Positions 54,230 through 64,000 of a stretch of 64,000 bases of DNA are shown here, piece after piece. The translations under genes were made by a program, and so were the position numbers. Origin of the DNA: Dolomedes plantarius (lineage: Eukaryota > Arthropoda > Arachnida > Araneae > Dolomedidae); assembly GCA_907164885.2 (NCBI GenBank), contig OU015499.1:147094118-147158117 (forward strand), in the 5' to 3' direction. Below the pieces are notes generated by a model that saw only the letters and a program-made list of their open reading frames with translations, was not told where the DNA came from and did not search any database. How positions within the stretch are numbered: the first letter of the stretch is position 1; the number at the start of each line of letters is the position of its first letter.

Positions 54230-54736
54230 CTAGATTATCTTCGGAGAATACTGAAGTACCTCAAATAGCAGGCGTTTTAAACGCGGTGGTGCAGAATGCA
54301 GCGGTTTCCTAGAAATAGCCTCCAATGGTTTATGATCAGTTTCAATTATCACCGGTTTTCCATAAATATAATCATGGAATTTCTTGCAACCATGGCTAAT
54401 AGGTAAGGCTTCTTTTTCAATCTGCGGGTAACACTGTTGGATAGGTGTCAAGGATTTAGTTGAATAAGCAATAGGTCTACCTTCCTGTAATATAACTGCC
54501 CCTATTGCATGCGAACTGGCATCAACCGAAACTACTACTGGTTTGTTGACATCATAGTAAGCTAATTTAGGAGCATTTTGTAGTGCTTCCTTAAGTTTAA
54601 CAAAAGAATTTTCTTGATCTCTAGACCATTCAAATAACACATCTTTTTGAGGGAGTTTACGTAATGGCTCTGAAATCTCAGAGTAGTTTGGAATGAATTT
54701 AGAAACGTAGGTCACCATACCCAAAAATCTTTGCAA
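54230..54736 (-). pseudogene. Gypsy pol: RT thumb and RNase H part
   Basis: The frame begins MQRFLGMVTYVSKFIPNYSE (RT connection) and has the RNase H blocks VVVSVDASSHAIGAVILQEG and IIETDHKPLEAIS. A stop ends it at 54230; the sequence continues in the same direction toward the integrase with VPDALSRDCEA-like text. The segment 54737-54889 between it and the RT core holds stops and indels. Confidence 0.8.
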
Positions 54737-54889
54737 CTCGGCGAAACTAGTAGGAATTTAACTTTTCAATAGCTTTTTACTTTTGAGGGATCAATTTCAA
54801 TACCACTAGAAGTAAACACATGACACAAAAATTTTAATTTTCGTTTTTCCAAATTCACATTTTTCTTTATTCAAACGTACACCATAATC

Positions 54890-56079
54890 TTAGAGTCTCT
54901 TAATAACTCTGTTAGTCAAATCAGACAAGTCTTCCTCAGTATTAGTCCATAACAATATATCATCCATTGAACATTCTACATTTTTAAAACCCTTCAATAT
55001 ATTCTGCATCACTTGTTGAAATATTTCAGGGGCTGACGCAAGCCCGAATGGAACTCTCAGAAAGGAAAAACGACCCCATGGGGTATTCATTGTTAAATAA
55101 TCAGAAGTTCGCTTCGAAACTCTAAGTTGCCAAAAACCCTTCCTTGCGTCCAGAAGAGTGAAAAATTTGGCTTTACCTATACGTGCCGCAATATCTTCCA
55201 CTCTCTTAAGCGGAAAATGCCTTCGCTTAATCACTTTGTTAATATCTGTAGGGTCTAAACATAAGCGAACCCGATTCCCAGTTCTAACAATTACTAATGG
55301 ACTTACAGCAGGGGTAGGTTTCGTAACAGGTTTTAAAATGTTCATTTTAATCATCAATTCAATTTCTTTTTTAACAACATCACGTAAAACATATGGTATT
55401 CTTCTGGGTGGATGAATAGAAAAGCATGCATCATTTTCAAATTCAATATCATATTCAAAATCTTTAATACATCCAATCCCTTCAAATATTTTGTTTGGAA
55501 TTTTCTCAAAAACTGTATTTAATTTCATAACATCAACATTTCTTTTTATTAACCAAAAATTGTCACACGTTTTACACCCTAGTATACAGTTATAATTACC
55601 ATCAACTACTAAAAATTTTAGGTTTGTTGGCTTATTTTCAATGGTACACTTTGCAATTACCTCACCTTGCACCGGAGTGTATTCATTATTAAATGACTTT
55701 AATCTTTGTACCGAAGATTTAACAAGTGGTAATGATAACTTTTTAAAAGCCTCTTTTGTAATAACATTTCCTTCTGCACCTGTATCGAGCTTGAATTTAA
55801 CCTTAACCCCATTATTAAAAATTACTGATGTAAACCAAGCATTTTTTTTAGATTGGTCTGGCAATTCACCAATATTTAAGGTTTCTAAATTTAAATCTTC
55901 ATCAGAACATCCTTTAACCTCTTGCATTTTTCTACTATTAGAATAATTACTTGATTTCCCTTGTTTCCATTTTGATTTACACTGACGAGCATAATGCCCT
56001 TTTTTAAAACAACTTTTGCAGATAACGTTAAAAGCAGGACAATTTTTAAATTCATGCGCTAAACCACAACGCCAACATA
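54890..56079 (-). pseudogene. Gypsy zinc knuckles, protease and reverse transcriptase
   Basis: The 5' end carries two CCHC-type knuckles (CWRCGLAHEFKNC and CKSCFKKGHYARQC). The protease has KLDTGAEGNVI. The RT blocks are RVRLCLDPTDINKVI, FTLLDARKGFWQLRV and FGLASAPEIFQQVM; the polymerase active site reads SMDDILLW, with Ser where Tyr/Cys-Tyr is usual. A stop after NRVIKRL (near 54890) cuts the frame. Upstream it is joined to gag across the Tc1 insertion. Confidence 0.85.
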
Positions 56080-57886
56080 CACTGAAGTGCCACTGAATTA
56101 GGGATAGCAAAGCCTATGCTAATTGTGTAGCGCTGCGCATCATGTATGCGCAAGTGAGGGCTCTGTCATAACTGCATATATAGCGCGTACTGTGGTTGTT
56201 CTGAATTAGTTGTTAGAATTGCCAGTATGGGTAAACTGCCTGATTTAGACGCCTTCGATCGCGGACAAATCGTAGGTGCGCGACGCATGGGCCATTCAAT
56301 TTCCGAAATCGTCAGACAGCTAGGATTTTCAAGGTCGACAGTGTCAAGAGTATACCAAGAATACATGGATGATGGAAAAAAAACATAGCGATCGGGCAAA
56401 CTGCAAAGGACAATTAGCCTTGACAGTGCGTGGTGAGAGACGGCTCAGGCGTATTGTACGTAGCCAGCGAAGCCAAACATTAGCTCAAATTATCACCCAG
56501 TATAATGACGGTGCCAGTCGTACAGTCAGTAAACGGACTGTGCAACGCTCGCTTCACCGTATGGGTTTCCGGAGCCGTCGACCTACGAGAGTACCATTGC
56601 TCTATACTCGCCATCGGACTGCACGTCTTGCCTGGGCAAGAGAGCACAGAGACTGGAGTGTAGAGGACTGGAAACGAGTAGCATGGAGTGATGAGTCTCG
56701 ATTCCGACTACTTAACGCCGACGGGAAGGCTGAGAATATGGCGTCAGGCTCATGAAGCCATGGATCCTGTATGCCTGGCTGGAACTGTACAAGGGCATGG
56801 TGGATCAATCATGGTCTGGGGAGTTTTTTCGTGGCATAGTTTGGGATCTTTGGTGCGTGTACCAACCTCCCTCAATGCAATTCGATACGTAGAGTTGCTG
56901 GGTGATCACCTCCATCCGTTTATGCTGTTCTGTTCTGTTATCCGCACGGTAATGGAGTTTTCCAGCGAGACAACTGTACCTCTCACAAGTCCCGGTTGGC
57001 TACTGGCTGGTTGGATGAGCATTCCTCTGACTTCTCTGTCATGAATTAGCCAGCGAAGCCAAACATTAGCTCAAATTACCACCCAGTTTAATGACGGTGC
57101 CAGTCGTACAGTCAGTAAACGGACTGTGCAACGCTCGCTTCACCGTATGAGTTTCGGGAGCCATCGACCTATGAGAGTACCATTGCTCTATACTCGCCAT
57201 CGGGCTGCACGTCTTGCCTGGGCAAGAGAGCACAGAGACTGGAGTGTAGAGGACTGGAAACGAGTAACATGGAGTGATGAGTCTCGATTCCGACTACTTA
57301 ACGCCGACGGGAGGCTGAGAATATGGCGTCAGGCTCATGAAGCCATGGATCCTGCATGCCTGGCTGGAACTGTACAAGGGCATGGTGGCTCAATCATGGT
57401 CTGGGGTGTTTTTTCGTGGCACAGTTTGGGATCTTTGGTGCGTGTACCAACCTCCCTCAATGCAATTCGGTACGTAGAATTGCTGGGTGATCACTTCCAT
57501 CCGTTTATGCTGTTCTGTTATCCGCACGGTAATGGAGTTTTCCAGCAAGACAACTGTACCTCTCACAAGTCCCGGTTGGCTACTGGCTGGTTGGATGAGC
57601 ATTCCTCTGACTTCTCTGTCATGAATTGGCCACCTAGAAGCCCAGACTGAAATCCTATTGAGCATCTTTGGGATGTTTTGGAACAAGGCGCGAAAGGCCA
57701 TCACACAGCACCAAAGAACCTTAATGAATTATGGACAGCTTTAGCCAATATTTGGCAAGCCATTCCCATGGAACGTTTCCAGAAACTTGTTGAATCTATG
57801 CCTCGTCGTGTGGCAGCCGTTATCAAGGCCAGAGGAGGCCCAACTCGTTACTAGGTAGGTATCCCTAATTCAGTGGCACTTCAGTG
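56080..57886 (+). mobile_element. Tc1/mariner element in Gypsy gag, with internal duplication
   Basis: Inverted repeats CACTGAAGTGCCACTGAATT and complement, flanked by TA (56078-56079, 57887-57888). It is 1807 bp because a 586-bp segment is tandemly duplicated (56461-57046 and 57047-57632); without it the element would be about 1.22 kb, normal for Tc1. Confidence 0.9.
56227..57854 (+). pseudogene. Tc1 transposase with duplicated catalytic core
   Basis: Starts MGKLPDLDAFDRGQIVGARR (56227), with an HTH SISEIVRQLGFSRSTVSRV, a frame break near 56380, then SKRTVQRSLHRMGFRSRRPT, WSDESRFRLL (first Asp) and GGSIMVWGVFSWH. The second block FQRDNCTSHKSRLATGWL keeps the Asp. The sequence then returns to the HTH region and repeats through FQQDNCTSHK to SPD, where a TGA (57648) precedes NPIEHLWDVL. 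It ends RRVAAVIKARGGPTRY at 57854. The two units differ by scattered substitutions, so the duplication is not brand new. Confidence 0.9.
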
Positions 57887-57888
57887 TA

Positions 57889-58546
57889 ATTTATTGCATT
57901 TCTTATAATCAATTTTTGGTTTAGAATAATAATTCTGCTGTTCTGATTTTGAGTTAACTACAGCAAGAATTTCCTTCTTAACCGTTACATTATTCATTTC
58001 TTTTAATTGCGTAGTGGCTTGTTCACTAGCTCTGCAAATATCAATAGTTTTTTTAAGGGTAAGTTCTCTTTCTGCTAATAATAATTCACTTACTTTATCA
58101 GCATTAATTCCTCTAACAATCTGATCCCGTAACAAGCTATCTTGTAAAGTTCCAAAAGAACAATCAACAATTTTAGTTTTCAACTTTGTGAAATATGAGT
58201 CAAAAGTTTCTTGCTTACCTTGCATTAAGTTGAAGAATAAGTAGCAAGTGTACGTTTCATTAGGTTTAGGTGAGAAAAAATTATCAAACCTTTCCTTTAT
58301 TTTCACCAAGTCATTTCTGTCAACATCACTCAGATCAAATGTATTATAGATAACTGTTGCTTCCGGTCCAATGGCAGACATAAATGTAGCGGCTTGCACC
58401 TCTGGCGATTTAGTTGATAGCTCTGTAGCTGTCGCATAAAATTCAAATGTCTGTTTCCATAGCTTCCATTTAATAGCCATTCCATCCTCCGTCACTTGTA
58501 ATTCGCGGGGAAGGCGAGTATTCACAGCATCTGAATCAACAGGCAT
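57889..58546 (-). pseudogene. Gypsy gag, 5' part
   Basis: The frame starts MPVDSDAVNTRLPRELQVTE (58546). It contains IKWKLWKQTFEFYATATEL, AATFMSAIGPEA, FFNLMQGKQETFDSYFTKLK and SLLRDQIVRGINADKVSELL, a typical Gypsy capsid. The Tc1 at 56080-57886 interrupts it just before the zinc knuckles, which resume at 56079. Apart from that insertion the gag frame is open. Confidence 0.85.
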
Positions 58547-58604
58547 TTTCTTCGTTCCAAAGAAATTTTATCAACAAATATAAACTATATTATCAAATAT
58601 ATCT

Positions 58605-58616
58605 TCTGACACCATG
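58605..58616 (-). promoter_or_regulatory. Gypsy primer-binding site
   Basis: TGGTGTCAGAAG on the minus strand starts directly at the inner end of the 5' LTR and would pair with a tRNA ending CTTCTGACACCA. Confidence 0.75.
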
Positions 58617-58792
58617 TAGCGTTCCTAGCAGATAATGAAAGTTACTGGTAAGCAAGTAAATGAAGACAGGGCAAGATTGCAATAGAACACAAACTTTACT
58701 GGCTGCCATTATATACTCAACTACGTTCTGGATCTAGCTGTTGCCACTTACATAAACTTATGTAAGTGGTATTACTCGATGATGACATGACA
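58617..58792 (-). repeat. Gypsy 5' LTR
   Basis: 176 bp. It differs from the 3' LTR mainly by a small duplication of the ACTTACATAAACTTATGTAAG region and several substitutions. Confidence 0.9.
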
Positions 58793-58864
58793 CTGATGGC
58801 CGCCATTAGTGAAGATGAAAGCAGATTGGTGACATATGTCACCCACGCGACTGTTGAGGGTTAA

Positions 58865-59265
58865 AAATGTAGAAACTTCGCAAGGAAATTTTCTAGATAT
58901 AATTAAATCGCTTTCTCGCTATGATGGTGTTTTAGAAGATCTATTAAAAAAACCCAAAGGCCCCCAATCACTCGAGTCCGGAAAACCAATCACTTGAGTC
59001 CGGATATATAAAATGAATTAGTTTGATTGCAGATGAAATTAATATCCAAATTAAAAGTGAAATAGATGAGGCCGCTTTCATAACAATAATAATAGATACA
59101 ACGCAAGATTTATCAAAAATCGATCAGCTAAGTACTATATTCCGTTATGTTAAAATAAAAAAAGATGAAAATGAGAAACCAATCGAGCTGCAAATAATGG
59201 AATTGTTTTGTGGATATTAAACCTCACAAGGATTAGAGACAACAGGTTAGAAAATTATTGAAAAT
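58865..59265 (+). pseudogene. ZMYM1-like hAT transposase fragment
   Basis: Broken frames give ETSQGNFLDIIKSLSRYDG and VLEDLLKKPKG, then (59023-59220) ADEINIQIKSEIDEAAFITI, IIDTTQDLSKIDQLSTIFRY and a stop. The IDTTxDxSxxDQLSxxFRYV motif is the first catalytic-Asp block of this hAT group. A CAATCACTYGAGTCCGGA unit is tandemly repeated near 58970-59000. Different from the copy at 33881-36880, which reads VDSTPDILHVDQLSFVLRYV. Confidence 0.65.
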
Positions 59266-60129
59266 TTCACGGTCCTATTAAAATTGTGGGGTCAAGGTTA
59301 CGATCATAGGCGTAGCGTGCTTCTAACTTTTATTTATTTATTTATTTATTTTTTTTTGGGGGGGGGGCACGAATTAGGGATGGGATATCGAAAGTAAAAT
59401 ATCGATATGAGTATCGATATCAATAATATATCGGCACAAAATTATCGATATTTCAAAATATTGGCGATATTTCAAAATATAGACGATATTTCAAAATATA
59501 AACGATATTTCAAATTATCGATGACACATTTTCCTTTCACTATGCAGTCAATCGTTTTCGGAGGAATGATTGTAGAGTAAAATAATATACATATGGTAAT
59601 AGTACGATAAAAAAAAAAATTATCGTAATTTAATTCAATAAGGAAATAACATTTCAATAAACAATATTTTATCAAATTAAAAAGTTTCTATTTAGAGAAA
59701 GAAAGATGTCCTAATCTGGGTGAAGCAACGGCAACACTGAGTGTATGCAAATAATTACAAGATAAAAAGAACTTTTTATATACCATGTTTTTAAATTTTC
59801 CGTTGAATCAGATAAACTTGACAATTCTATGTATTAATAAATACTTTTTTAAAATTTTTTTGATGAATTGTCCCATCAACTTGAAAGAATATGAAGTTAA
59901 TTAGAAGTTAACTTTCGTTTAACTTTTCGTTCCCGTACCTGCCGATAGATGGCTGCACCAGTCTACAAAAGAAAACTGAAAATAACTGAAAATTTATTTA
60001 ATTCCGCTTAAAGATGGCTAAATGTATTAAAATAATGCGTTGTCATCGTGTTCTGAGCTATTCTAAAAGTTTCAAATGTCTAGCTAGTCGGGAAGTTAGT
60101 TAAAAATCGATTGCAAGATTTGAACTGGA

Positions 60130-61490
60130 CAAACACACAAGAAAGCGAGTTAATAAAAACATGTAAACAAATTGGATGGAGATATTGGAGATAACCGGTT
60201 TCTGGACCGAAACTCTTCAGATAAGAAGTTTTTGTACGTCACAGTCCATTATTTGGAAAATGAAAAATTAGCTTCCTGCACCATTGGAGTCTTTGTAATG
60301 GACCAGAGCCATACTAGATATTACATTTCATCAAGAATCCTTCATATCCTGCAGTAATGGGGTTTGAAAAAAGAAAAACTAAATTCAGTGGTCACTGATG
60401 GAGGATCGAATATGGTGAAAGCCATGGAAATTGCTTTTGGTAGAAAAAAACATGCAATATGGTTTGCCCATCTCCTAAATTTGGTCGCTTACAGTTCAAT
60501 TGAAGCCATACCAGAGCTCGTGCCACTAAACGGAAAGGTGAAAAAAGTGGTGACCAGGTTCCAAACACAGTGTTCGGGCTTCATATGAACTGAGAGCAGA
60601 AGTAATCTGAAACTCATGCAGAGTGTGGAAACACGGGGGAATTCTACAAACGAAATGATCGAGCGTTTTTTAAGCCTCAGCTCAACACTCAACAACATCA
60701 TCCACCGACACACATCGGCACCAAGCATGACAACAGCTGCAGAGAACCAAGATTTGCAGGAAATCATCCAGCTTCTTTAGCCTCTTCTAAAAGCCACAAA
60801 ACAGTTATCAGGAGATAAATACCCCACAATCAGTATCGCGATTCCAATGGCAACCATGGTAGAAAATAACATTTCCAAGATGTCACCTACGTCTAATTTT
60901 GGCCTCAATCTGAAGGAAGGAACCTTGAAAGCGGCAAAAAAAAAAAAAGACTGATGGTTGAGAATGTAAAGGTTGAAAATGGTCGTTGGTACGTTATTGG
61001 ACCTCCCGATGGAAGACATTATACTTCATGGATCCTGAGACTACTACCAAAGCAATTCGAGAACTGAAAGGAATTTTGAAAAGAGTGCATTCACCGAAAA
61101 GTGGACACAATTCTGATTCTGACAATGGAGAAGGATATGAATCATCTTTCTTTGGTGAACACTCCAAAACGGTCCAGAAAACTTGGAGGCATCGGAGTTC
61201 TTTAGGTAGCTCAGATTTTCCTCATGAGCTTACCTTTTATTTGCGATACCCTGCAGAAGCTGACACTAATAAGTGTCGGCTTTCTTTTTGGAGTAAATCA
61301 GTTGGATGGTACCCGGAACTATGAGGGGTTGCCAAGCGATATTTGGCTGAGACTTCATCATCAGTGCCATCTGAAAGAATTTTTTCTCAAGCCAGCAATA
61401 TAATTAACTCAGCCAGAAATCGTCTCACATTGAATAAACTTCTCTCCTCCACTCAGTGGGGGAAGAATTATTTTTTTTTTAAATTAATGG
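60130..61490 (+). pseudogene. ZBED-like hAT transposase
   Basis: Pieces in shifting frames run in the right order: KKFLYVTVHYLENEKLASCT, then SVVTDGGSNMVKAMEIAFG (60364-60588), CFAH-like WFAHLLNLVAYSSIEAIPEL and KVKKVVTRF, then STLNNIIHRH, YPTISIAIP, and finally KRYLAETSSSVPSERIFSQA with RNRLTLNKL, the C-terminal dimerisation block. At least five stops or frameshifts lie between. The BED finger is not visible. An isolated hAT-like TAGGGATGGGATATCG at 59375 might be its left end, but no matching right end was found. Confidence 0.7.
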
Positions 61491-61823
61491 ACGATAAGTG
61501 TTTTTATTCATTTTTTGTTCTTTCTAGAATTCATTTTTATATATTGAACAATTTTTGATTTTTTCACACATTTTTTGATTGTTTATTATAAAAATTACTT
61601 TGTATTTATTAAATTATTTGTAGTTAAAAAAATAAATAATTTTTTAAGTTTAGTTCTTTTGCCTGATTAACTTATGTATCTTTTTTTAATTTTTTAGATA
61701 AGCTATTCACAATTTAAATCACTTCTGGGCTTTCAAAAATTAAAATAATTAATGATAATATTTTAATTAAGTAATTTTTTATTTTATATTTAGATACAAT
61801 AATTCACCTGTCTTCAACTCTAT

Positions 61824-61956
61824 ACCGTATGTATCGTTTATTTCACCCAGTCCCGACGACTATATTGCTTTGTTATGTTACCGGATCTATCGTTTTCCCG
61901 CATTTATCGTTCAGTTCAGTCGGTCCCTTGAAAAACGATAGATATAGATTCCACTG
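61824..61956. mobile_element. Pogo-type MITE, truncated copy
   Basis: Matches the reverse complement of 11703-11876 except for about 45 bp missing at its left end; it ends TAGATTCCACTG followed by TA. A TA microsatellite follows at once. Confidence 0.75.
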
Positions 61957-61970
61957 TATATGTATATATA

Positions 61971-62040
<70 letters not shown>

Positions 62041-62044
62041 TATA
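61957..62044. repeat. TA microsatellite
   Basis: About 80 bp of mostly TA, with the Tc1 element 62045 inserted at its right edge; a further TA-rich stretch lies beyond that element at 63449-63560. Confidence 0.95.
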
Positions 62045-63448
62045 CACTCATGGACAAAAAAATTAGCGCACCAAGAAGGAGTCGTCAAAATGAAACGAAA
62101 TTTTACATACGTAATGACTACTTTGATATAAGTAAATGATAAGAAAATCAAAGAAAAAGGATAATTTATTTCAGAGAAAAAGGCAAAAGAACGGAGGAGT
62201 TAATACTCCGTTGGACCCCCTCTAGCGCGAATGCACGATGCGATACGATCGGGCATTGAGTCATACAAGTTCTGTATGATGTCTTGAGACATTTCGTTCC
62301 ATATTTGCTGTAACCTTGCTTCTAGTTCGTTCAAACTCGTGGGATGCCCAACTCGTCGTCCCAAATGATCCCAGATATGCTCGATTGGAGACAAATCTGG
62401 GGATCGGGCAGGCCAAGGAAGGGTAGTAACAGTGCGGAGACAGTCTTGTGACACCCTTGCCGTATGAGGCCGAGCATTGTCTTGTTGAAAAATGGCTCCT
62501 GGGAGCCGTTGCATGAGTGGCAACACATGTGGTTGCAGTATTTCATGAACATGCCGCTGGGCTGTCATGGTGCCACGGAACAATACTAGGGGTGACCGTG
62601 TACTGTAGGCAATGGCACCCCATACCATCACACCAGCTGTGGGAGCGATGTGTCGCTGTACAGCAAACGCAGGATTGAAGCGTTCACCACGGGCTCTCCA
62701 CACACGAACACGATTGTCATCACTGCCGAGATTGAATCTGGATTCGTCGCTAAAGACGACCTGGTTCCATACCGCTGCAGTCCAGTTTCCTCGTGCGCGG
62801 CAAAACTCCAAACGGAGGCGTCGATGGGTGGGCGTGAAGGGCAGCACACGTAATGGGCGCCGCGATACCAACTGTCCTTCAGCCAGGCGCCTTCGTATGG
62901 TTCGAGAAGACACAGAGGCCCCTAGTGAAGGTGCTACCTGTGCCTGGATGGCGGCCGATGAAGCAGTTGGCTGTACGCGTGCATTTCTTACGATGTGGCG
63001 GTCTTCTCGACGACTGGTCTGTCGAGGGCGCCCTGAGCCTGGTCTTCGTGTACATGACATCTGTCGGGTCCACTGGTCCCAACACCTCCTCACAACACAA
63101 TCAGAGCGGCCTAATTGACGAGCTACTCGCCTAGCTGACCACCCAGCTTCCATCATCCCGACGATTCTCCCCCTCTCAAACTGCTTATATTGTCTTCGAA
63201 CACGGAGTAATGGCATGTCTATCTCAGCTCTTCCTTTGTAAATGATTCAGCACACTCAAACAAGCTTTTGTTACCTGTTTTATACTCCACAGAGTACGAT
63301 GTTCAACGCCCTCTACCGGCTATACGTAATGCGCAATCACGCTGCATTTCTAATCATTTGCATATCTCCCCGACATGTACCTTCATTGCAAGTTTCGTTA
63401 CGATCCCGCAATTATTTCTTGGTGCGCTAATTTTTTTGTCCATGAGTG
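62045..63448 (-). mobile_element. Tc1/mariner element, 1404 bp, apparently intact
   Basis: Terminal inverted repeats begin CACTCATGGACAAAAAAATT and are flanked by TA. Very similar over its whole length to 34282-35709, in opposite orientation. It contains an uninterrupted transposase gene, so it is the best candidate for a recently active element in the window. Confidence 0.9.
62200..63216 (-). CDS. Tc1-family transposase, intact
   Basis: 338 residues from ATG 63216 (MPLLRVRRQYKQFERGRIVG) to TAA. The N-terminus holds two HTH segments, SARRVARQLGRSDCVVRRCW and SSRTIRRRLAEG, joined by a GRPRQ-type hook GSGRPRQTSRRED. The core has VVFSDESRFNLGSDDN (first Asp), GVMVWGAIAY, FQQDNARPHTARVSQD (second Asp) and SPDLSPIEHIWDHLG (Glu). 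By my count 32 residues separate the second Asp from the Glu, against 34 in the other Tc1 copies of this window. It ends CIRARGGPTEY. The enzyme excises and reinserts its element at TA. No lesion is seen. Confidence 0.95.
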   Translation of the reverse strand: MPLLRVRRQYKQFERGRIVGMMEAGWSARRVARQLGRSDCVVRRCWDQWTRQMSCTRRPGSGRPRQTSRREDRHIVRNARVQPTASSAAIQAQVAPSLGASVSSRTIRRRLAEGQLVSRRPLRVLPFTPTHRRLRLEFCRARGNWTAAVWNQVVFSDESRFNLGSDDNRVRVWRARGERFNPAFAVQRHIAPTAGVMVWGAIAYSTRSPLVLFRGTMTAQRHVHEILQPHVLPLMQRLPGAIFQQDNARPHTARVSQDCLRTVTTLPWPARSPDLSPIEHIWDHLGRRVGHPTSLNELEARLQQIWNEMSQDIIQNLYDSMPDRIASCIRARGGPTEY

Positions 63449-63577
63449 TATATATATATGTATGTGCATATATATATATATATGTATATGTAGTTCATCT
63501 ATGTTTTGGCTTTTAAGCCTATACTCTAATGTGTGGTCAATTTCAAAGCCTTGTTAATTTATATGTATATGTATATA

Positions 63578-64000
63578 CAGGGTGATTATAATTAAAGTTT
63601 AAGTTTCAAAACGCTATAAAAAAAGAACCACTGATGAGAATGACGTCAAATTTGAACGGCATGTTATTGAAGAAGGCGGAAAGCGTATGGCAGAAGAAAA
63701 AATTTAGTTTCAAATTTTAGCAACAGATGGCGCTGTAAGCCGCAGAATCACGACGAGAAATGAGAATTGATTCGTAAAACAACGGCTAAGGTGTAAGTTA
63801 CACATTAAAACGCATTGACAAATTAGAATTGTTAAGTAATTATATTTGCATGACTGTACATATCACATCGTAAGGGACAAATCTGTTTCAAAAGTTTTGC
63901 GGCGACATACCGCATAAGAACCATTCATCAAAGAAGTTCGGAAATGTCACGAGACTGGCGCAAAACATGTTCAATATGGTGTCCACCGTTGTGTGCAATA
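63578..64000. mobile_element. Possible DNA transposon end, cut by the window edge
   Basis: TA is followed by CAGGGTGATTATAATTAAAG, which resembles the terminal sequence of a common mariner/IS630-like group. GC content rises and the sequence GCAACAGATGGCGCTGTAAG (63719) resembles transposon or retroelement DNA. No open frame is yet visible and the other end is outside the window. Confidence 0.35.

Larger units (their letters stand above)
52590..58792 (-). mobile_element. Ty3/Gypsy LTR retrotransposon, complete boundaries, nested Tc1
   Basis: Direct LTRs of 167 and 176 bp (52590-52756 and 58617-58792, minus orientation, TGTCATG ... TTACA or CTACA) and a 5-bp target duplication CTGAT (52585-52589 and 58793-58797) define it. 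Next to the 5' LTR lies a primer-binding site TGGTGTCAGAAG, next to the 3' LTR a polypurine tract AAAAGGGAAGA. The order gag, zinc knuckles, protease, RT, RNase H, integrase on the minus strand is that of Gypsy. Stops and frameshifts in pol and a Tc1 in gag make it defective. Confidence 0.9.
51679..58860. mobile_element. piggyBac remnant carrying a nested Gypsy element
   Basis: The left end (CCTCGAATACTCAAG, 51679) matches the piggyBac terminus at 33709, with the TTAA lost. The right end is GACTGTTGAGGG followed by TTAA (58861-58864). Inside, on the minus strand, is an N-terminal piggyBac transposase piece (51905-52364); the Gypsy element 52590-58792 lies between it and the right end. The left and right ends are similar but not identical over about 15 bp, so the pairing is an inference. 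Confidence 0.5.

Noticed and set aside
59375..59540. Left end of a complete hAT element covering the ZBED-like pseudogene
   Set aside because: TAGGGATGGGATATCG looks hAT-like, but no matching right end or 8-bp duplication was found up to 61800.

Overview
This is a eukaryotic, AT-rich window, most likely from an arthropod and probably a spider or other chelicerate. That attribution is inference. It rests on spliced genes, C2H2 zinc-finger arrays with HTGEKPF linkers, Tc1/mariner families that I associate with spider genomes, hAT (ZMYM1-like and ZBED-like), piggyBac, PIF/Harbinger, Ty3/Gypsy and Polinton/Maverick elements, and long TA microsatellites. No bacterial gene organisation is present. 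Almost all protein-coding sequence belongs to mobile elements; the only host-type genes I can support are two paralogous C2H2 zinc-finger genes.

Layout. 0-9 kb: tandem and inverted repeats, a piggyBac N-terminal fossil, a rearranged Gypsy-type element whose two LTR copies face each other (about 3.39-5.15 kb), a DDE-transposase fossil (5.9-6.6 kb) and unexplained AT-rich DNA. 9.2-33.9 kb and 44.7-51.9 kb: two copies (A and B) of one segmental duplication, each carrying a minus-strand zinc-finger gene and several kb of shared upstream non-coding DNA. Copy A was enlarged by insertions: a pogo-type MITE, two Tc1 elements, a hAT MITE, a 10.16-kb Polinton with a 6-bp target duplication, and a hAT fossil. 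Copy B gives the empty site for several of them. The Polinton (16147-26310) carries a PC4-like gene, integrase, penton-type capsid protein, a pVI/PW-like protein, a protease fragment and an intron-rich DNA polymerase B N-terminus. A further hAT MITE and a Tc1 element sit inside it.

33.9-36.9 kb: a ZMYM1-like hAT pseudogene split by a Tc1 element. 37.25-44.2 kb: a PIF/Harbinger element (TSD TAA) whose MADF/BESS gene and transposase gene lie on opposite strands with interleaved exons; a Tigger/pogo-like foldback and tRNA-derived sequences sit in its introns. 51.7-58.9 kb: a nest of a Tc1 with an internal 586-bp tandem duplication, inside a full-length Gypsy element (TSD CTGAT), inside a piggyBac remnant. 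58.9-61.5 kb: two more hAT fossils. 62.0-63.4 kb: a Tc1 element with an intact transposase and complete catalytic triad, closely related to the broken copy at 34.3 kb. A further transposon end (from 63578) runs off the window.

How it fits together: the window records layered insertion and decay. The paralogous segments and exact target-site duplications make it possible to order the insertions. The most interesting points are the Polinton with PC4 cargo and CRE-studded terminal repeats, the interlocked two-gene Harbinger element, a foldback whose arms close on a tRNA-like fold, a full-length Tc1 ORF lacking two of three catalytic residues, and a Gypsy remnant with inverted LTRs.
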